A DNA stretch of 64,000 nt. Source: Tilletiopsis washingtonensis. Its lineage: Eukaryota; Basidiomycota; Exobasidiomycetes; Entylomatales. The stretch is from positions 462,477-526,476 of the forward strand of contig NW_020312008.1 of assembly GCF_003144115.1 (NCBI RefSeq), given 5' to 3'. The translations under genes were made by a program, and so were the position numbers. Position 1 is the first letter of the stretch, and the number at the start of each line of letters is the position of its first letter. This document shows, one piece after another, positions 43,747 through 55,980 of this stretch. The notes beneath the pieces are model-generated. The model did not search any database. It was not told the DNA's origin and saw only the letters and a program-made list of their open reading frames with translations.

Positions 43747-45134
43747 GGCTAGGCTGAGTGTGGGAGATGTCGAAAGGTGGGGCCAAGGTGGAAAGAGGCA
43801 GAGCAAGAGAGGGCACGACCAGCGTGGGAGTGTGGAAGGCGAAGCAAAGAAGCAAAGGCGAAGCCGGACCTGCCGGTGGGAGAAAGAAAACGGGGCGCGA
43901 GAGAGAGAGAGAGTGTGTGGATGGTGGTGGAGAGGAGGTGAAGTGTGCGGCGCTGTGGCGAACTTGCTATCTCCCTCGCTGCAGCTTGGCCATACAGCTT
44001 CGAACCTCAGCCTCAAGCTCCAGAGGGCGCTTCCCGCATAGCATTCGAAGCGCATGCCGGCTCAGGAGTGGGCGGGCGCAGGTACAGCCATCTGGCGCAG
44101 GGGCCAGGCGTGGAGGAGAGCAAGGAGGCTAAGGCGCGAAGGCGGAGCGCGGCGCAACCCAACTTTAGCGCCGCTGCGCCCAACGATACCGCGTGGGAAC
44201 GCTGCGCCCACGCGCGCCCGGCGGCGGCGCAGGGGCCGAGGGCCGGCTCCGAAGTCTCTCCTTCGCCGGCCGTGCCTTATTGCAACTGCCTCGCAGCTCG
44301 GACGCCGAGCTCAGGGGACAGGAGCAGCGTGCCGCTCTTGGAAGGCAGCCGAGGCGGCAGGCTCCTAGCCAAAGAGGAGCGTCGGCGGCAATAGAATGTG
44401 ACCTGGCCTCACCAGCACGAAGGCCGAATGTGCTTGCGCCGCTGCGTCGGGTCTCTTGGGCGCAGCAAGAGGGGCGAGGGCCCACAGTGTGAGATCTCTT
44501 CCTTCGGCGCTTGATGCTCTGGCCTATCACACGACCTGCCTGACGCTGAGGCTGGTGCGGGCGCGCTGGACTCTCTGCCCCCCTAATTGCGGCGCCTCTC
44601 GTGCGGGCACAGACATGTCTGCCAGTAGCGAGTGCAGCTGCCTGCCACAACAGCGCCTGCTGTACAGCACCAAGTCGAGTGACATGAGACAACCATCTCG
44701 ATGGCTTTGCAGAGCGAACGCCGCACTCGCCGCAGCAGACGTGAAGAGAGGCGGCCTTGCAAGCAAAGCCGGCGCTGCTGTCTGCAGGAGACGCCCTGCA
44801 CTGCATCGCTATGCCGCCATGAAGCGAATGGGCCAGGCTGCGTGCCATCCTCTCCCCACCACTGCAGCGTCTCGCTTGCGCGGTCAAGTTGACCTTGACG
44901 CTGACGCTGTGAGGCCTCATGCCCAGAGGTGAGGCACCCTCGACCGCGGCCAGACGACTTGCGGCAGATGCGCGTGGGAACACGCGGCGCGGCGCCTTTT
45001 GGCAGCGGCGGCCATGTGGAGCAGGCGGCATCTCGCGTGGCCTATTTCTGTCTCGCCACCACCACCACCACCATCGGCACCTTCATCCCTCTCGCTCCTC
45101 TCTCTCTCCACAGAAAGAGAGCACAGCCCGCGAC
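43747..45134. other. Divergent 1.4-kb intergenic region
   Basis: Lies between the starts of the hypothetical gene and RAD14. A 288-residue minus-strand open frame inside has no domain and no codon-pattern support. Pyrimidine runs (on the strand of each gene) and a CCACCACCACCACCA patch near 45058-45072 are the only notable features. Confidence 0.45.
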
Positions 45135-46586
45135 ATGCCGCGCACGCCGCCGCCGCAAGCTGGGCCGTGAGTTGGTGGGCTGAGGGGGTGGTGCTCAGAG
45201 CTGCATGGCCGCAGACGGCTCATCTCCGCACCCGCAGCAGCAGCTCGGCGCGCAACCCGCCGCCGACGCCCGAGCATGTGCGTGTCATGCAGGAGAACCG
45301 GCTGCGCGGTGAGTGTGGCGCGTGGAGGATCAGATGTGGTGGCGGCAAGCGCTCTTCGTGGGCGGAGTGGCGACACGAAGTCGGGGAATCGCAGCAGCTG
45401 ACGCTCCACCTACCCGTTGCAGCCAAGGCCCGTCTGCAAGCCCTCGCCGCTGCGCAGAACCCCGAGCTGCAGCTGAATGCGCACGGCAAGCGTCCCGCCG
45501 GTCCTCTGCCTCTCGAGCGCGGCGCCAACGCCTCGCTGCGTGCCGACGTGCCCGCCTCGACGCGCAACGCCAATCTGCCCGACGAGCAGACGCGCGTCTC
45601 GCCCTCAAAGCCTGCGGTGAGGGATGATGCGCCGCTGCCGCGCGACAAGAGCCTGGGCAACTACATCGAGTACGACCTCAGTCGGCTGCACAATTCGAAG
45701 GGTGGCTTCTTGGTGGAGGAGGATGAAGGGTCGAATCAGACGGCGGAAGAGAGAGCGAGGGCGAGGGAGAGGGAGCTGGAACGCATGAGGGATCAGATGG
45801 AGCCTGGTGAGTCTAGACGCACCAGTATGCAGACGAGTGGCAGGGAGCACGAGAGCCTCGCTCGTCTCGCTCGTCGGTGGCGATGTTTGTTCTTGCATGA
45901 GCCTGCTTCTCACACACCCTTCTCCTCTTAGGCGTGACGCTGGATCCCTCGAAGCGCGAAGTGTGCGTCGAGTGCGCCTCGCGCGAGCTCGACGACCAGC
46001 TGCGCCGCGTCTTTGGCATCTTTGTGTGCCGCGCCTGCACAAAGAAGGTGCCGGAGAAGTACAGCCTGCTCACAAAGACGGAGGTCAAGCAGGTGGGTCC
46101 AAGCGATGTGCGGCGGTGCGCGCAGAGATGTGCTGACGCCCCCGTCCTGTGTGCGCCAGGACTACCTGCTCACTGACGGTGAGTGGCACATCCGAGCGCT
46201 GCAACGCCAGCGCTGACACCTTTTCACCAGCCGAGCTGCGCGATCCCGAGCTGCTGCCGCACCTGCTCAAGGCCAATCCGCACAAGGCGACGTACTCCAA
46301 CATGATGCTCTTCCTGCGCAGCCAAGTCGAGGCGTACGCGTTCAGCGCGGCAAAGTGGGGCTCCGAGGAGGGCCTCGACGCCGAGTTTGATCGGCGCGAA
46401 GATGAGAAGGCCAAGAAGCGCGGCAAGAAGTTTGCCGCGGGCCTCAAGGAGCTCAGGCGACGCACGATGAACAACGTCTGGCAGCAGCGCAAGGACGAGG
46501 AACATGTGCATGTCTGGCAAGAGAGCGCAGAGGGCGACAGCCAGACGTGCGAGTGCGGCGCCGTCATCGACGTCGAGGTGTTCTGA
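45135..46586 (+). CDS. RAD14: Rad14/XPA, damage-recognition factor of nucleotide excision repair
   Basis: Six exons (45135-45166, 45238-45308, 45423-45806, 45932-46092, 46160-46178, 46231-46586) join exactly into 340 residues. The N-terminal part is variable and contains YIEYDLSRLHNSKGGFLVEE, the conserved lead-in to XPA. The zinc finger is CVEC and CRAC with 17 residues between them (Cys174, 177, 195, 198), the same spacing as human XPA. The DNA-binding domain follows, with [49 protein letters not shown] and WGSEEGLDAEFDRRE. The C-terminus is VWQESAEGDSQTCECGAVID. Rad14 verifies helix-distorting lesions with RPA and TFIIH. Exon five has only 19 bases, coding YLLT residues of the domain core. 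Confidence 0.96.
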
Positions 46587-46793
46587 CGTGATCACCCAGT
46601 GCTGCCCCCCTTCTCGGCTACCTTCTCTGCGCTACCCACATCCCCACGCTGTATTCTACGATCTAGCAAAGCATCCATTCGTCACGCCGTGCATCCGCCT
46701 CGTCGCAGCGACCATTAGAGCGTCCCGTTCGATCCCACAAAAGAAGGCGCGCCTCGCAGAGGCAGAGAAGAGCAGAGGGAACGGCCCACGGCG

Positions 46794-49032
46794 CTAGTGC
46801 GCGTGGCCGTCGTGGTTGCTGTGCGTGGAGCGCGGACGCGAGGCCGAGCCGGACGCCGACGGCGACGAGCCGCCGGCGGCGAGCGTGCTGCCCTTGGGCG
46901 GCGGGCAGCACGACTCTTCGGCGCAGCTCGAGCCCTCGGGGCCGCAGCTGATGAGGCAGGCCGTCTCGTTCTGGGACTGAGGGAGGGAGTCAGCGAGGCT
47001 CAGCAATGCCATGCCGCCGCGCGTGCCACTCACCAGCTCGGCCTCGACCAGCGTGCCGGCGGGCGTGATGAGGCGGCCGTGCTCGTCGGTCTCCTGCGGC
47101 GCCACATCGACGCCGCTCATGCGCGCCGCCGTCTTGAGGCCGCCGCGCACAAACTCGGGCTGGATCGTCGCGGCGTGCACGCCAAACGAGTGCAGCACGT
47201 TGCGCAGACGCTGCGCAATGTGCATGTACCGCTCGTCCTGCCCGGGCCCGCAGTCGACGAGCACGTGCATGCTGGCGATGATCGTGCTCTCGCTCAGCTG
47301 CCACACGTGCAGCTCGTGGATGCTGATGACGCCGTCGGTCTGCACGAGCATCTCGCGCACCTCCTCGAGCGGCACGGAAGGCGGCACGCCCTGCAGCAGG
47401 ATGAACGACGCCGACTTGACGAGCGGCAGCGCAGAGGAGAAGATGATGATGGTGATGAGGAACGAGATCGCCGGGTCCGAGTAGAAGCGCCACCAGTACG
47501 TCGTCTCGAGGATGAAGAGGCCCGAGGCGATGACGCCCACGTTGCCGAGCGCATCGCCGAGCACGTGCAGGAAGACGCCGCGCATGTTCATGCTGCCGTG
47601 GCTGTGGCCGCCGTGCGAGTGTCCATGGTCGTGGTCGTCGTGCGGGTGTGCGGGCGCAGCCGCCTCGACGTCGTGCGAGTGGCCGGCGTGGTCGTGTGCC
47701 TCCGTCGCGCCGTAGCCCGCCGCCGGCGCCGCGCCGTTGAGGCGCGCCGACTCGTCGCGCTCGTAGCCGAGGTCCTGCGCCGCCTTGACGACGTAGGCGC
47801 GCGTCTGTGCCGGGTGGCCGTACAGCGACGTGACGCTGTCCTCGCGGTGGCGCGTCTGCACCGCCGTGCTCGTGCTGCTCTCGCTCGGCGCCGCCACGTC
47901 GCCCTCGGCGCGCGGCGACGGCGGCGCCTTGACGGGCGCGTGCGAGTGCGAGTGCCCGCCGCCGTGCGAGTGGCCGTGGTCGTGGAAGAGGAAGAGGCCG
48001 ACGATGTTGCTCGCCAGGCCGAACGAGCCGACGATGACGACGAGGCGCGGGTTCGACACCTCTGTGCAAGCATCAATAGGGGCACTCGGTGCAGGGCACG
48101 CATGTACGCACCCGTGATGTTGACGGCACGCTCAATCGCCTCCATGAAGATGCTGAAGCACAGCGCCAGCAGGAAGACGCCGTTGACGAGCGCACCGAGG
48201 ATCTCGGCGCGCTGCCAGCCGTACGAGTAGCGCGCGTCCTTGGTGTGCTCGCGCGTCGAGAGCTAGCAGAAAAGAATGAGCCTTGGCGGTAAGGGGACGG
48301 TAATGGCTGCCAGGTAGCGGACACGCGCAGAGAGCTGGCTCTCCCGCCCGCAGGTCTGGGCCTTGCTGCGCCAGGAGGGCCCTAAGAGGGACAACGTGGC
48401 GACGGGCATAGCGCTGATGCTCAAAAGCGAGCGTCCGCACCTCACCCGGCGCGGCGCACCGGCATGGCACGAGGAGCGGCCGCTCGTGTGTCGCGCTTCG
48501 CAAGTGGCGTCACCAGCCAACGAGGCGTCTGCTGCGCTGCACCGCCAGCCGGCGCTCCTGCCGCTTTACCTGACTGGCTTCCACCTGGCCGTTGCAGCTA
48601 AACGTCTGCACCCACTGCACAGCTGCAGACGCCAGCCAGCCATCTGCGCCCATCTGCTGCGACCCGATCTCTCCGCTGCTTTTCGGCGTACTCACCCGCA
48701 GAGCGTACAGCGCGACGATGAGACTCATGACATCCTGCGCCGTGTCAGCTGGACGCCGCAGTGGCGCATGCACAGCACACGCACATTGAGCATGTGGAAG
48801 CTGTCGGCCACGAGGGCCAGCGAGCCGACCGAGTAGCCTAGCGGACGAGGTGTGAGCGCAGGCGGCCCGAGCGCAACAACACGGCGACGCACCGACGATG
48901 ATCTCGACGAGAAAGAAGACGACATCTGCGGTGCGCTCCTCGTGTGAGCAATACAAGTGGCGCACTCCGCGCGAGGACCTCACCGATGATGAGCAGCGTG
49001 ATGATGCGCGCCTCCTTGCCAAACGACACCAT
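46794..49032 (-). CDS. ZRC1: Zrc1/Cot1-type vacuolar zinc transporter (cation diffusion facilitator)
   Basis: Seven minus-strand exons (49032-48984, 48925-48893, 48837-48785, 48734-48696, 48262-48112, 48061-47034, 46976-46794) give exactly 511 residues. The start MVSFGKEARIITLLIIG opens the first helix. Both zinc-site HxxxD motifs are present: SFHMLND in helix two and HVLGD in helix five. Two His-rich cytosolic stretches (HDHGHSHGGGHSHSH and DDHDHGHSHGGHSHG) lie between helices four and five, as in Zrc1. The C-terminal domain with GVISIHELHVWQLSES is the ferredoxin-like CDF cytosolic domain. The tail is Cys-rich (CCPPP) and ends in HDGHAH. It should exchange protons for Zn(II) or Co(II) into the vacuole. 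Intron four, 433 nt, is unusually long. Confidence 0.95.
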
Positions 49033-50078
49033 GGTGGGCGCAACAGGGGCGAGGTGCAGCTGAGACAAAGGAGTCGAAGGAGTCCGGTCGCTCGGGTCGT
49101 GAGCGTGAGAGCCTGAGCTGCAGGAGCGAGCAGCGAGGCAAGTGAGGAGGAGAAGCGCAGCGAGTGGCTGCTGCGAGGAGAGAGGTGGTGGTGAGAGGCG
49201 CAGCCGTGACGTGTGCTTCGGCGCAGATCAGCAGCCTTCGAGCTTGGGCCGCCTCGCCCTCGCCGGCCGGCCGCAAGATCGCCTCGGCCGCCGATGCAGG
49301 GGCGACGCCACACAGGCGCCGCGCCGCAAGCCTGCGCAGCACTTTGAGATCCAAAATCCCGGCGCGGGCACGTGACATGCACCGCCGGCACAGCCGGCCG
49401 TTTCTGCCAGTGCCATGCAGCGCAAGGAGCTCGAGAACCACCGAAGGACCCGTTCTTCATGCCACTACTTCTCTGGGGTCTCTCAAGCTCGGCCATGCGG
49501 GATTTTGATCAGGACCATCGAGCGCGAAATGCGAGAGAGGGCGCTTGCGGAGGCACGCGCGGCGCGCGGCGCGCCGCACTGCGCAGTGCGCAGCTCGGGC
49601 CCGTGTCACGCGCATTCCAGCTGCGTGCCGTCGTGTTTTGCAGCCTGCTCCACGAGCACGCGCGACTCAGACACTTTTTCTCGGCAGGATCCGCTCGAGA
49701 AATGAGCATTGCAGTCGTACGACGGGTTCAATTTTGTGCGCTCTGCACATGTGAAGCTGCGCTGGAGGCAGCGAGGCGGGGGGCGGTGCGCGCGGAGGCG
49801 CGCGCCCGGAGGCTGGCCTCGTCTCGCGCGTCGGAGGCGACCCAGCGTCCTTGCTGCTCACTAAATGATGCCGAAGACACACACAAAGCTTCACACGAGA
49901 GGCAGAGGGGAAAAAGTCTCAATTCGCGTGACGCAAGAGGGACTGCTCGGCGCACAGAGGTCGGACAGTCGCGGACCGGGAAAGTGGGGTGGTGGTAGCA
50001 AAGGGATGAAGACAACGGGCTCGGAAGACGCAGGGCGTGCTGGAGAGAGACGCAGAGCGTGCTCTGGGTATCACAGGC
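49033..50078. other. Intergenic, 1.05 kb
   Basis: Promoter of the zinc transporter and 3' flank of the MFS gene. I see no supported coding or RNA feature; open frames here are short and without domains. Confidence 0.45.
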
Positions 50079-51837
50079 TCAGAGTTGGCGACGGAAGTCC
50101 GCGTGATCTTCGATGACGAGCTCTCCGCGGTCCGCCTTGCGGTTCTGGAAGCGGAAGTAGAGCGTCTGGATGAGCGTGATCGCGATGGAGATCGAAGCCA
50201 TCGCAAGAGTAAGGTGTACGCCGGTCGAGTAGTGAGGTGCCTGCTTCTGCGTGAAGGCGAGACCCGATGCGATGCCGCCGAGGCCGCCTGCAGCAACCAC
50301 CAATGCGGAGGTGAAACTTCGCTTCGATGCCTTGCGGATCGAGATTTGCGAGAAGCCGGCGACGAGCGGCACGGCCGTGTTGCAGCCGGCGACGGCGAGC
50401 ATGACACCAAAGTAGCGGGCACCGACGGAACGCACGTAGGTGTAGAGCACCGTGCCGATGATGAGGAGGAGGAAGGCGAAGGCGATGAACGGCGTGCGCG
50501 TGCGCGTCCGGTCGCTGAAGTAACCGCACGCGATGATGACTGTGGGTGGAAGGAGGTATTAGCGAGGCTCTGAACGACTAGAAACCACGAATACTCAGTT
50601 GGCAAAGCAAACGCATAAGGTGGAAAAACGAGGATCTGGCTAAGAGCACCGCTGAAGCCCATGCCCGCGAGAATCTGAGGCAGGAAGTACGAGAGCGAGT
50701 AGCTGCGAGGAGACAGGGGTCAGCTGACGCGTCGACGGCGCAGGCGCGGAGCATGACTCACCTGCCGAGCGTGGCGGAGAAGAACTGGACCGCGAACGAG
50801 GCCAGGACGGGGTCCATGGCGTACTTGCCCGTCTTCTTGAGCGTGAGCTTGTCGGGCGTCGCGTCGGCGCGGTCCATGTCGATGCGCGCGGCGACCATGG
50901 CCTTCTGCTCGGGCGTGAGGAACTTGGCCTGCTCGGGGAAGGAGACGAGCGTGAAGAAGCCGACGACGCCGAGGATGACGGTGGCGATGCCCTCGAGGAA
51001 GAAGATGGAGCGCCAGCCCTCGCCGAGGTAGCCGCGCGTGCCGACGAGGCGGCGCTCGACGGGGTACATCTTGATCTGGGCGAGGCCGTAGGCAATGATG
51101 GCAGAGAGACCGGAGGCGAACACACTCTGTGGAGGGCCAGCTGTGAGCGAGCGAAGCACGGCACGTGCACAAGCAACGCACGAAGGAGTAGAAGATCGAG
51201 ACGCGCTTCTGCACCTCGTGGCGGAGGTACCAGGAGCTGAGCAGGTAGACGGCGCCGGGGAAGAGGGCGGCCTCGAAGATGCCGAGGATGGCGCGCATGG
51301 CGATGAGGTGGTCCGCGTTGCGCGACAGGCCCATCATCGTCCTGGAGGGAGCGTGAGCGCTTGGCAGCGGGAATGCAACTGGCTCGCGACTCACATGACA
51401 ATGCCCCAGAGGAAGGTGGCGCCGCCGAGCCAGATGGGCGCACCGAACTTGCGCATGCCAATGTTGGAAGGTAGCTCAAAGACTATGTACGTCGGGAAGA
51501 AGGCGAGCACGGCGTACGAGTACTCCTGCGAGCCGGGGCGGTTGAGGCCGAGCGACGCGCCCATGCCGGCGGCGCGCGCGAGGGAGATGTTGGTGCGGTC
51601 GATGAGCGACACGGCGTAGAGCGCGGCGAGGATCGGCACGAGGCGGAAGTCGATGCGGCGCATCGTCTTCTTGAGGAAGGCCGGGTCGTAGCCGTCGTTG
51701 ATGTGGTCGCGCGTGACGAGGTGGCCGACCTTGTGGCCCTCGACGTCGCCGTCGCGCGGCTGGTAGCCGGCGGGCACGTCGATGTCCGACGTCTTCTCGT
51801 CGGACGCGCGCGTCGTCTGGGGGTGGACAGCCTGCAT
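50079..51837 (-). CDS. MFS permease, Dal5/allantoate (anion:cation symporter) family
   Basis: Five minus-strand exons (51837-51395, 51341-51182, 51126-50762, 50702-50595, 50539-50079) encode about 510 residues. The cytosolic N-terminus leads into MRRIDFRLVPILAALYAVSLIDRTNISLARAAG, whose parts RRIDxRLxP and DRTNISLA are hallmarks of the Dal5-like ACS family. The conserved LGIFEAALFPGAVYLLSSWY and YLGEGWRSIFFLEG segments follow, with twelve hydrophobic helices expected in total. Substrates in the family are organic anions, vitamins or dipeptides; the one here is unknown. The last join is odd: the donor at 50594 (GTATTC) and the CAG acceptor before 50539 leave the total one base out of phase. 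A canonical alternative acceptor (exon from 50514) restores phase but removes IIACGYFS. Confidence 0.88.
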
Positions 51838-54800
51838 GGTGGGAGAGGCGGGCGAATGGAGGAGGTGCGGGGGTGCGGGGTGAGGCGGCGAGGCGGCGCC
51901 TCTTATACGTGCGTGCGAGAGGGCTCGGCGGGCGGACATGGGCGGGCGCGATGCACTCTACTCGCTGAGCCGCCGGCGCGCTGCCGCTGCCGGAGCCGTG
52001 GCGGCGCTGCCATCTGTCTCGCCTGCAGGGAGCGGCGGGAAGCCACTCGGAGGCACGGCGGCAGTGCGCTCTCGCAGAAAGTGCAGAAACGACGCGGAGA
52101 GGCCCGCCGAGGAGGATGCGCCGCCCGTCTCTGCCGCAGGGGGGCCTCACAGGCGCACGCCGGCAGCATGCCGCTCTGCCCTCCAAGCGGAGTCTTCACC
52201 CTGCCCTGCATGTGGCGCTCGCTGGTCCGCGGACGTCCGTCCAGCAGGTGTGGGGAGCGGAGTCGTTTGCCCGCTGGCATGGCTTGGCAGGGCATCGCTG
52301 CCGCGCTGGCCAAGTGCTGCAGCACGGCACCTCGCCAGCCGCGCTCGCTGCGCCGCAAGTTTGCGCGGGAGCGCGGCGGATCCGGGGAAGGCGCGCGCCT
52401 CTGGCTCGTCCAGTGCCGCTGGCGCCCGACCCCCTCGCACCCGTCCATTCGCCGCCCGCGGTCCATCTCAGCACGGCAGCGGGCCCGTCTCCCGATGTGC
52501 ATGTGCTGTCAGCGGGTCATGCGGCGCGCGCACAAGGCGCCGACGAGCTTCCGAGGCGGCGCTGCAACGGGCGTGTCATCCGTGCAACGGCCGTCGCTTC
52601 CTCTGCATCGCTGCACTCGCTCGCTGCCGCGGCCTGCTGCCCGCCAAGCACGGCCAGCCGGCGTCTGCGCCGTGCAGCAACGGCACTTCCCCGCGCACCC
52701 CCTCCAGCCAAGCCCTGCCGCCGGCGACCCATCCAGCCAGGCCCTCTCCATGCGGCTAGTGCCCTCCTGCGCCTCTGCCTGTGCCTTGCACCGCTCCTGC
52801 AGCCCTGACGGGCGCACCTGCAGAGGGCTGTGCTGACTCTGACTCGACTGGCAACGCGGCCAGCACTGTCCCCTGCCCCTTCTTGCGCCTCGGGCATCGT
52901 CCAGCTGTCGTACGTGCAGCATGCCGGCGTATCCGACGGCGCAGCGGATGCATGTGGCGTGTTGAGCAGCCGCTCTCTCTGCTGACTGCGTCCCTCCGTC
53001 GGCGGCTGACGCGCCACGTCGTCGTGTCCCTGTCCGTCGAGCACCACGCGCCTACACTCGGCCAACTCCGCCGCCGCTCCTCTCACCCCGCACTCGACAC
53101 AGGATCTCGAAGGGAGCCGACGAGGACCCCGAGCTGCCGGGCGTTGTCCCGCCGCAGAACAGCAGCTCAGCCACCCCCGCATGCCGCACGCTGTGCTTGT
53201 TCTGACGCCGCAGCGGAGGCAGACGCGGAGGTGCGGCTGGCGGGCATGCAGGGCCCTGCTTCTTGCTGTGCATTCCGCACCTCAGCCCATCTCGTGGTGC
53301 CCCAAACAACGCCGATGCACACTGCACACGCTCTCTTGGACAGCAGCCCGACAGGTGCAGCTCGGCCATGCAGCAGCAGCCTGCAGCAGCATGCAAGCCG
53401 CTGCCTCCCGTCCGTAAAGCCGCTGATGGCCGCGAGCACGATCTGGGGTGGCGACGCCGCGGGCCTGTCGACCCTGCCAGACGCTCAGGCCTGCGTTGCG
53501 GCGAGTCCAGCCTCAGGCTTGGTCCGGCCAAGGGCACGATTGCAAATTGCCGTGGCCTTAGCGCGTCCTCGCAGGCACAGGCGCCGGCTGTGGCGCCTGG
53601 GCAAGCGTTCCTTGATCATGCGCCGGGAGCCTTGCTGGTCTGCTGCTGCTGGGCTCTGTGCTGGCCCGCTTGGCCGTCGCGTCCGCCTGATCGCGGCCTG
53701 CGCCGCCAAGATGAGGAGGGAGCCTCGATCCGCTCCTCTGTGCCGCTATTCCCGCGGCGCGAGGTCCAAGCCTTGCTGTGAGGGCAGCGCACTCCACGGA
53801 CATCCGGCCGTCATGCTCTGCGCATGTCCTGTACCATGCCGGCGTGTTGCGGCTTGGGAGGTGCCTTGCAGTCCCCTGGTGCCGGCGGTCAGGGAAGGGT
53901 TGCAGGCCAGTCGTCCTGCGCTGCGCATCTCCGCCATGCGCGCGCCGCGCTGTCTGGCCGACCCCAGCCGCGCAGCCACTCCGCCACGCGACACCCGACA
54001 CCGAGCAAGGCGGAGTACGATGGCTACCCCGCAATGTCTACCCTCGCAGAGATGACGCGGCTGCCTCGGCCCGACGTCGATGCCGAGGCCGAGGTCGTGT
54101 GCGCAGTGCGGGGCCCCGTGTGCTGAGGATCGAGGAAGATTGGCTTATAGAAGCGACGAAGGAACTGGCTCCAGCTGGGGCGCGGGCGCCCGCAAGAGCT
54201 GGAGCATCAGCAGCCACAGCCGGCAGGTGCGTAGCCGACGGATGCGAGAGGGCTTCGCACAGCAAGCAACTGCAAGCCTGCGATCCCAACTCCAGCATCG
54301 TGCAACCTCGTAATGGCAACCCGGCTGGGCCCTTCGGCATCGCCGACGAACATGCTTAGGTAGGAGGAGCCCGAAGCTTTGACGACCACGCGGACCGCAG
54401 CTTTCTGAGCAGCTATGTTCCTAGCCGCTCTTGACTGCGATGGCCCGCAGTCGAAACGTATTGCTCCTCAAAGGTGAGCAGCGTTGAGACTTCTTGCGTC
54501 GACGCCGGGCGAGGCTATGTTGCAACGACGGCGTGGAAGAGAGAGCATCTGAGGCGTCTCAGAGGCTAGGCGCGTCCTCGGCAGCCGGCAGGCGTGGAAG
54601 TTTGAGCTCAAGTCAAGAGCCTGCGCGACATGCTGCGACATCGAGGGCCGGTGGCTTTGACGGGTCTCGATGGGCCGCAGCGTCCGACTTGACGCAGCGA
54701 AGCGCTCTCGAGACGTCGCTATCCTCGTTCTTCGCGGATGCACGCTTCGCCTGAGACGGGGCGTAGCAGTAGACCAAGGTCTTGGAGGCAACGTGCACGC

Positions 54801-55980
54801 CAGCGGCTCCTCGAGCAGGTCGGCTGCGCGTGTAGCGACTAGAGGACGGCAGTTCGACTTGCTCGGCTCGCCTGCACCCGTGAGGCGCTCAGATCCTGGA
54901 TGAGCAAACGAGGAGAGTCCCCTGAGGTAGCAGCGGAGGTCAACAAGCGACCAGGCGAAGCCGCACCACGCGCGTGAGGGGTGGGAGCGCACCTCCCTTC
55001 CTGTGGGTCATGGCCGAGTCAGGGGTAGCGCCCGCCGCACTCTAGCAACACGAGGACGAGAGGAGGCAGCCGGCTCCTGAATAAGCTCCTGACGCTCGAA
55101 GACGATTCAAAGTGCTTCCGGTCGCCGGTCCGGGTGCCGGTGCGGTGGGCCTGGACCTCTTGCGCCCCTCTGCTGCAGTCGGCTACTCGGCTTCGACGCA
55201 GCGAGCGATGCCGGGGTCTGCCCGTGAACTGCAGAGCCTTTCTGCGCTTCCGAGCGACGCTGGACGTGCGGCGTCGGCTTGACGTCGGTGGGACTCCCAG
55301 CTCACTCACAGCGGATGTATGCGTGCAAATCGGGCCCGGTCGGACCTTGCGAATGCAGCGTCGCAGCGCTGGGCAGCTGGTTGGCGGCGCCGGTTCCTCA
55401 CGCCGCGTCGTTGTCGCTTTGCGGTCGAGCACGTACCGAGGCTGCGGCCGTCGGCTGCCAGCATCGAGGGCTCGTCGAGCGAGACAAGATGGCACGTCGC
55501 CGGCAGGGAGAGGCTGCAGCGAGGCGTGTGCATCTCGACGACGTCTTGGCTCGAGCGGCCGCTAGCTGGCCACGCCCACCCGAGAGTGTGCCAATGTGTT
55601 GCTCGACGCGTAGCGCGCCTGGTGTCAGCTGCTCCATCGAGCCAAAGGGGGGGGGGGGCGCTCGCATCGTGGAACGCCGTTCTGAAGGGCGCGAAGAGCA
55701 ATAGATGAGTCATTCAGAGATTATGAGAGTATTACGAAGCGTGCAGGCGAAGCGAGGGTGGCTGGGAGTCGGGTGATGGGGTGGAGGTCGGGAGGCAGGG
55801 AGAGCCAGACGCGTGCCTGACGCACGCCACGTGGCGGCGTCGCGCTCGTACCTCGCCGCGCCGCACCAGCCACCTCGAGCCCCTCGCGCGGTCGTGTGCG
55901 TCTCGCACCTCCTTCCCGCATCCACACTCACGCCTCTCTCACGACCGATCACGAACGGGCGACGCCTTGTGCCGTCAGCC
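51838..55980. other. 4.1-kb stretch with no supported gene
   Basis: The largest gap in the window. The left half is very GC-rich with long but uninformative open frames on both strands (up to 424 codons from 52781), all rich in Arg, Ala, Pro and Cys and free of domains. From about 54360 to 55350 the sequence is less GC-rich, with many short stops. A G12 run lies at 55647-55658. I found no terminal repeats, transposase or reverse-transcriptase motifs, tRNA or rRNA. It may hold a long non-coding RNA or a decayed locus, but the sequence alone does not show this. Confidence 0.45.

Noticed and set aside
43985-44040. TTCGAA-containing stretch considered as a tRNA T-loop
   Set aside because: Flanking bases do not form a T-stem, and no matching acceptor stem or anticodon arm was found.
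46797-48230. 477-codon plus-strand open frame
   Set aside because: Antisense to the zinc transporter; Arg/Val/His composition reflects the His-rich codons of the real gene.
52781-54055. 424-codon plus-strand open frame in the gene-poor block
   Set aside because: No domain, Cys/Arg/Ala/Pro-rich random look, competing open frames on both strands; kept only as an unexplained region.
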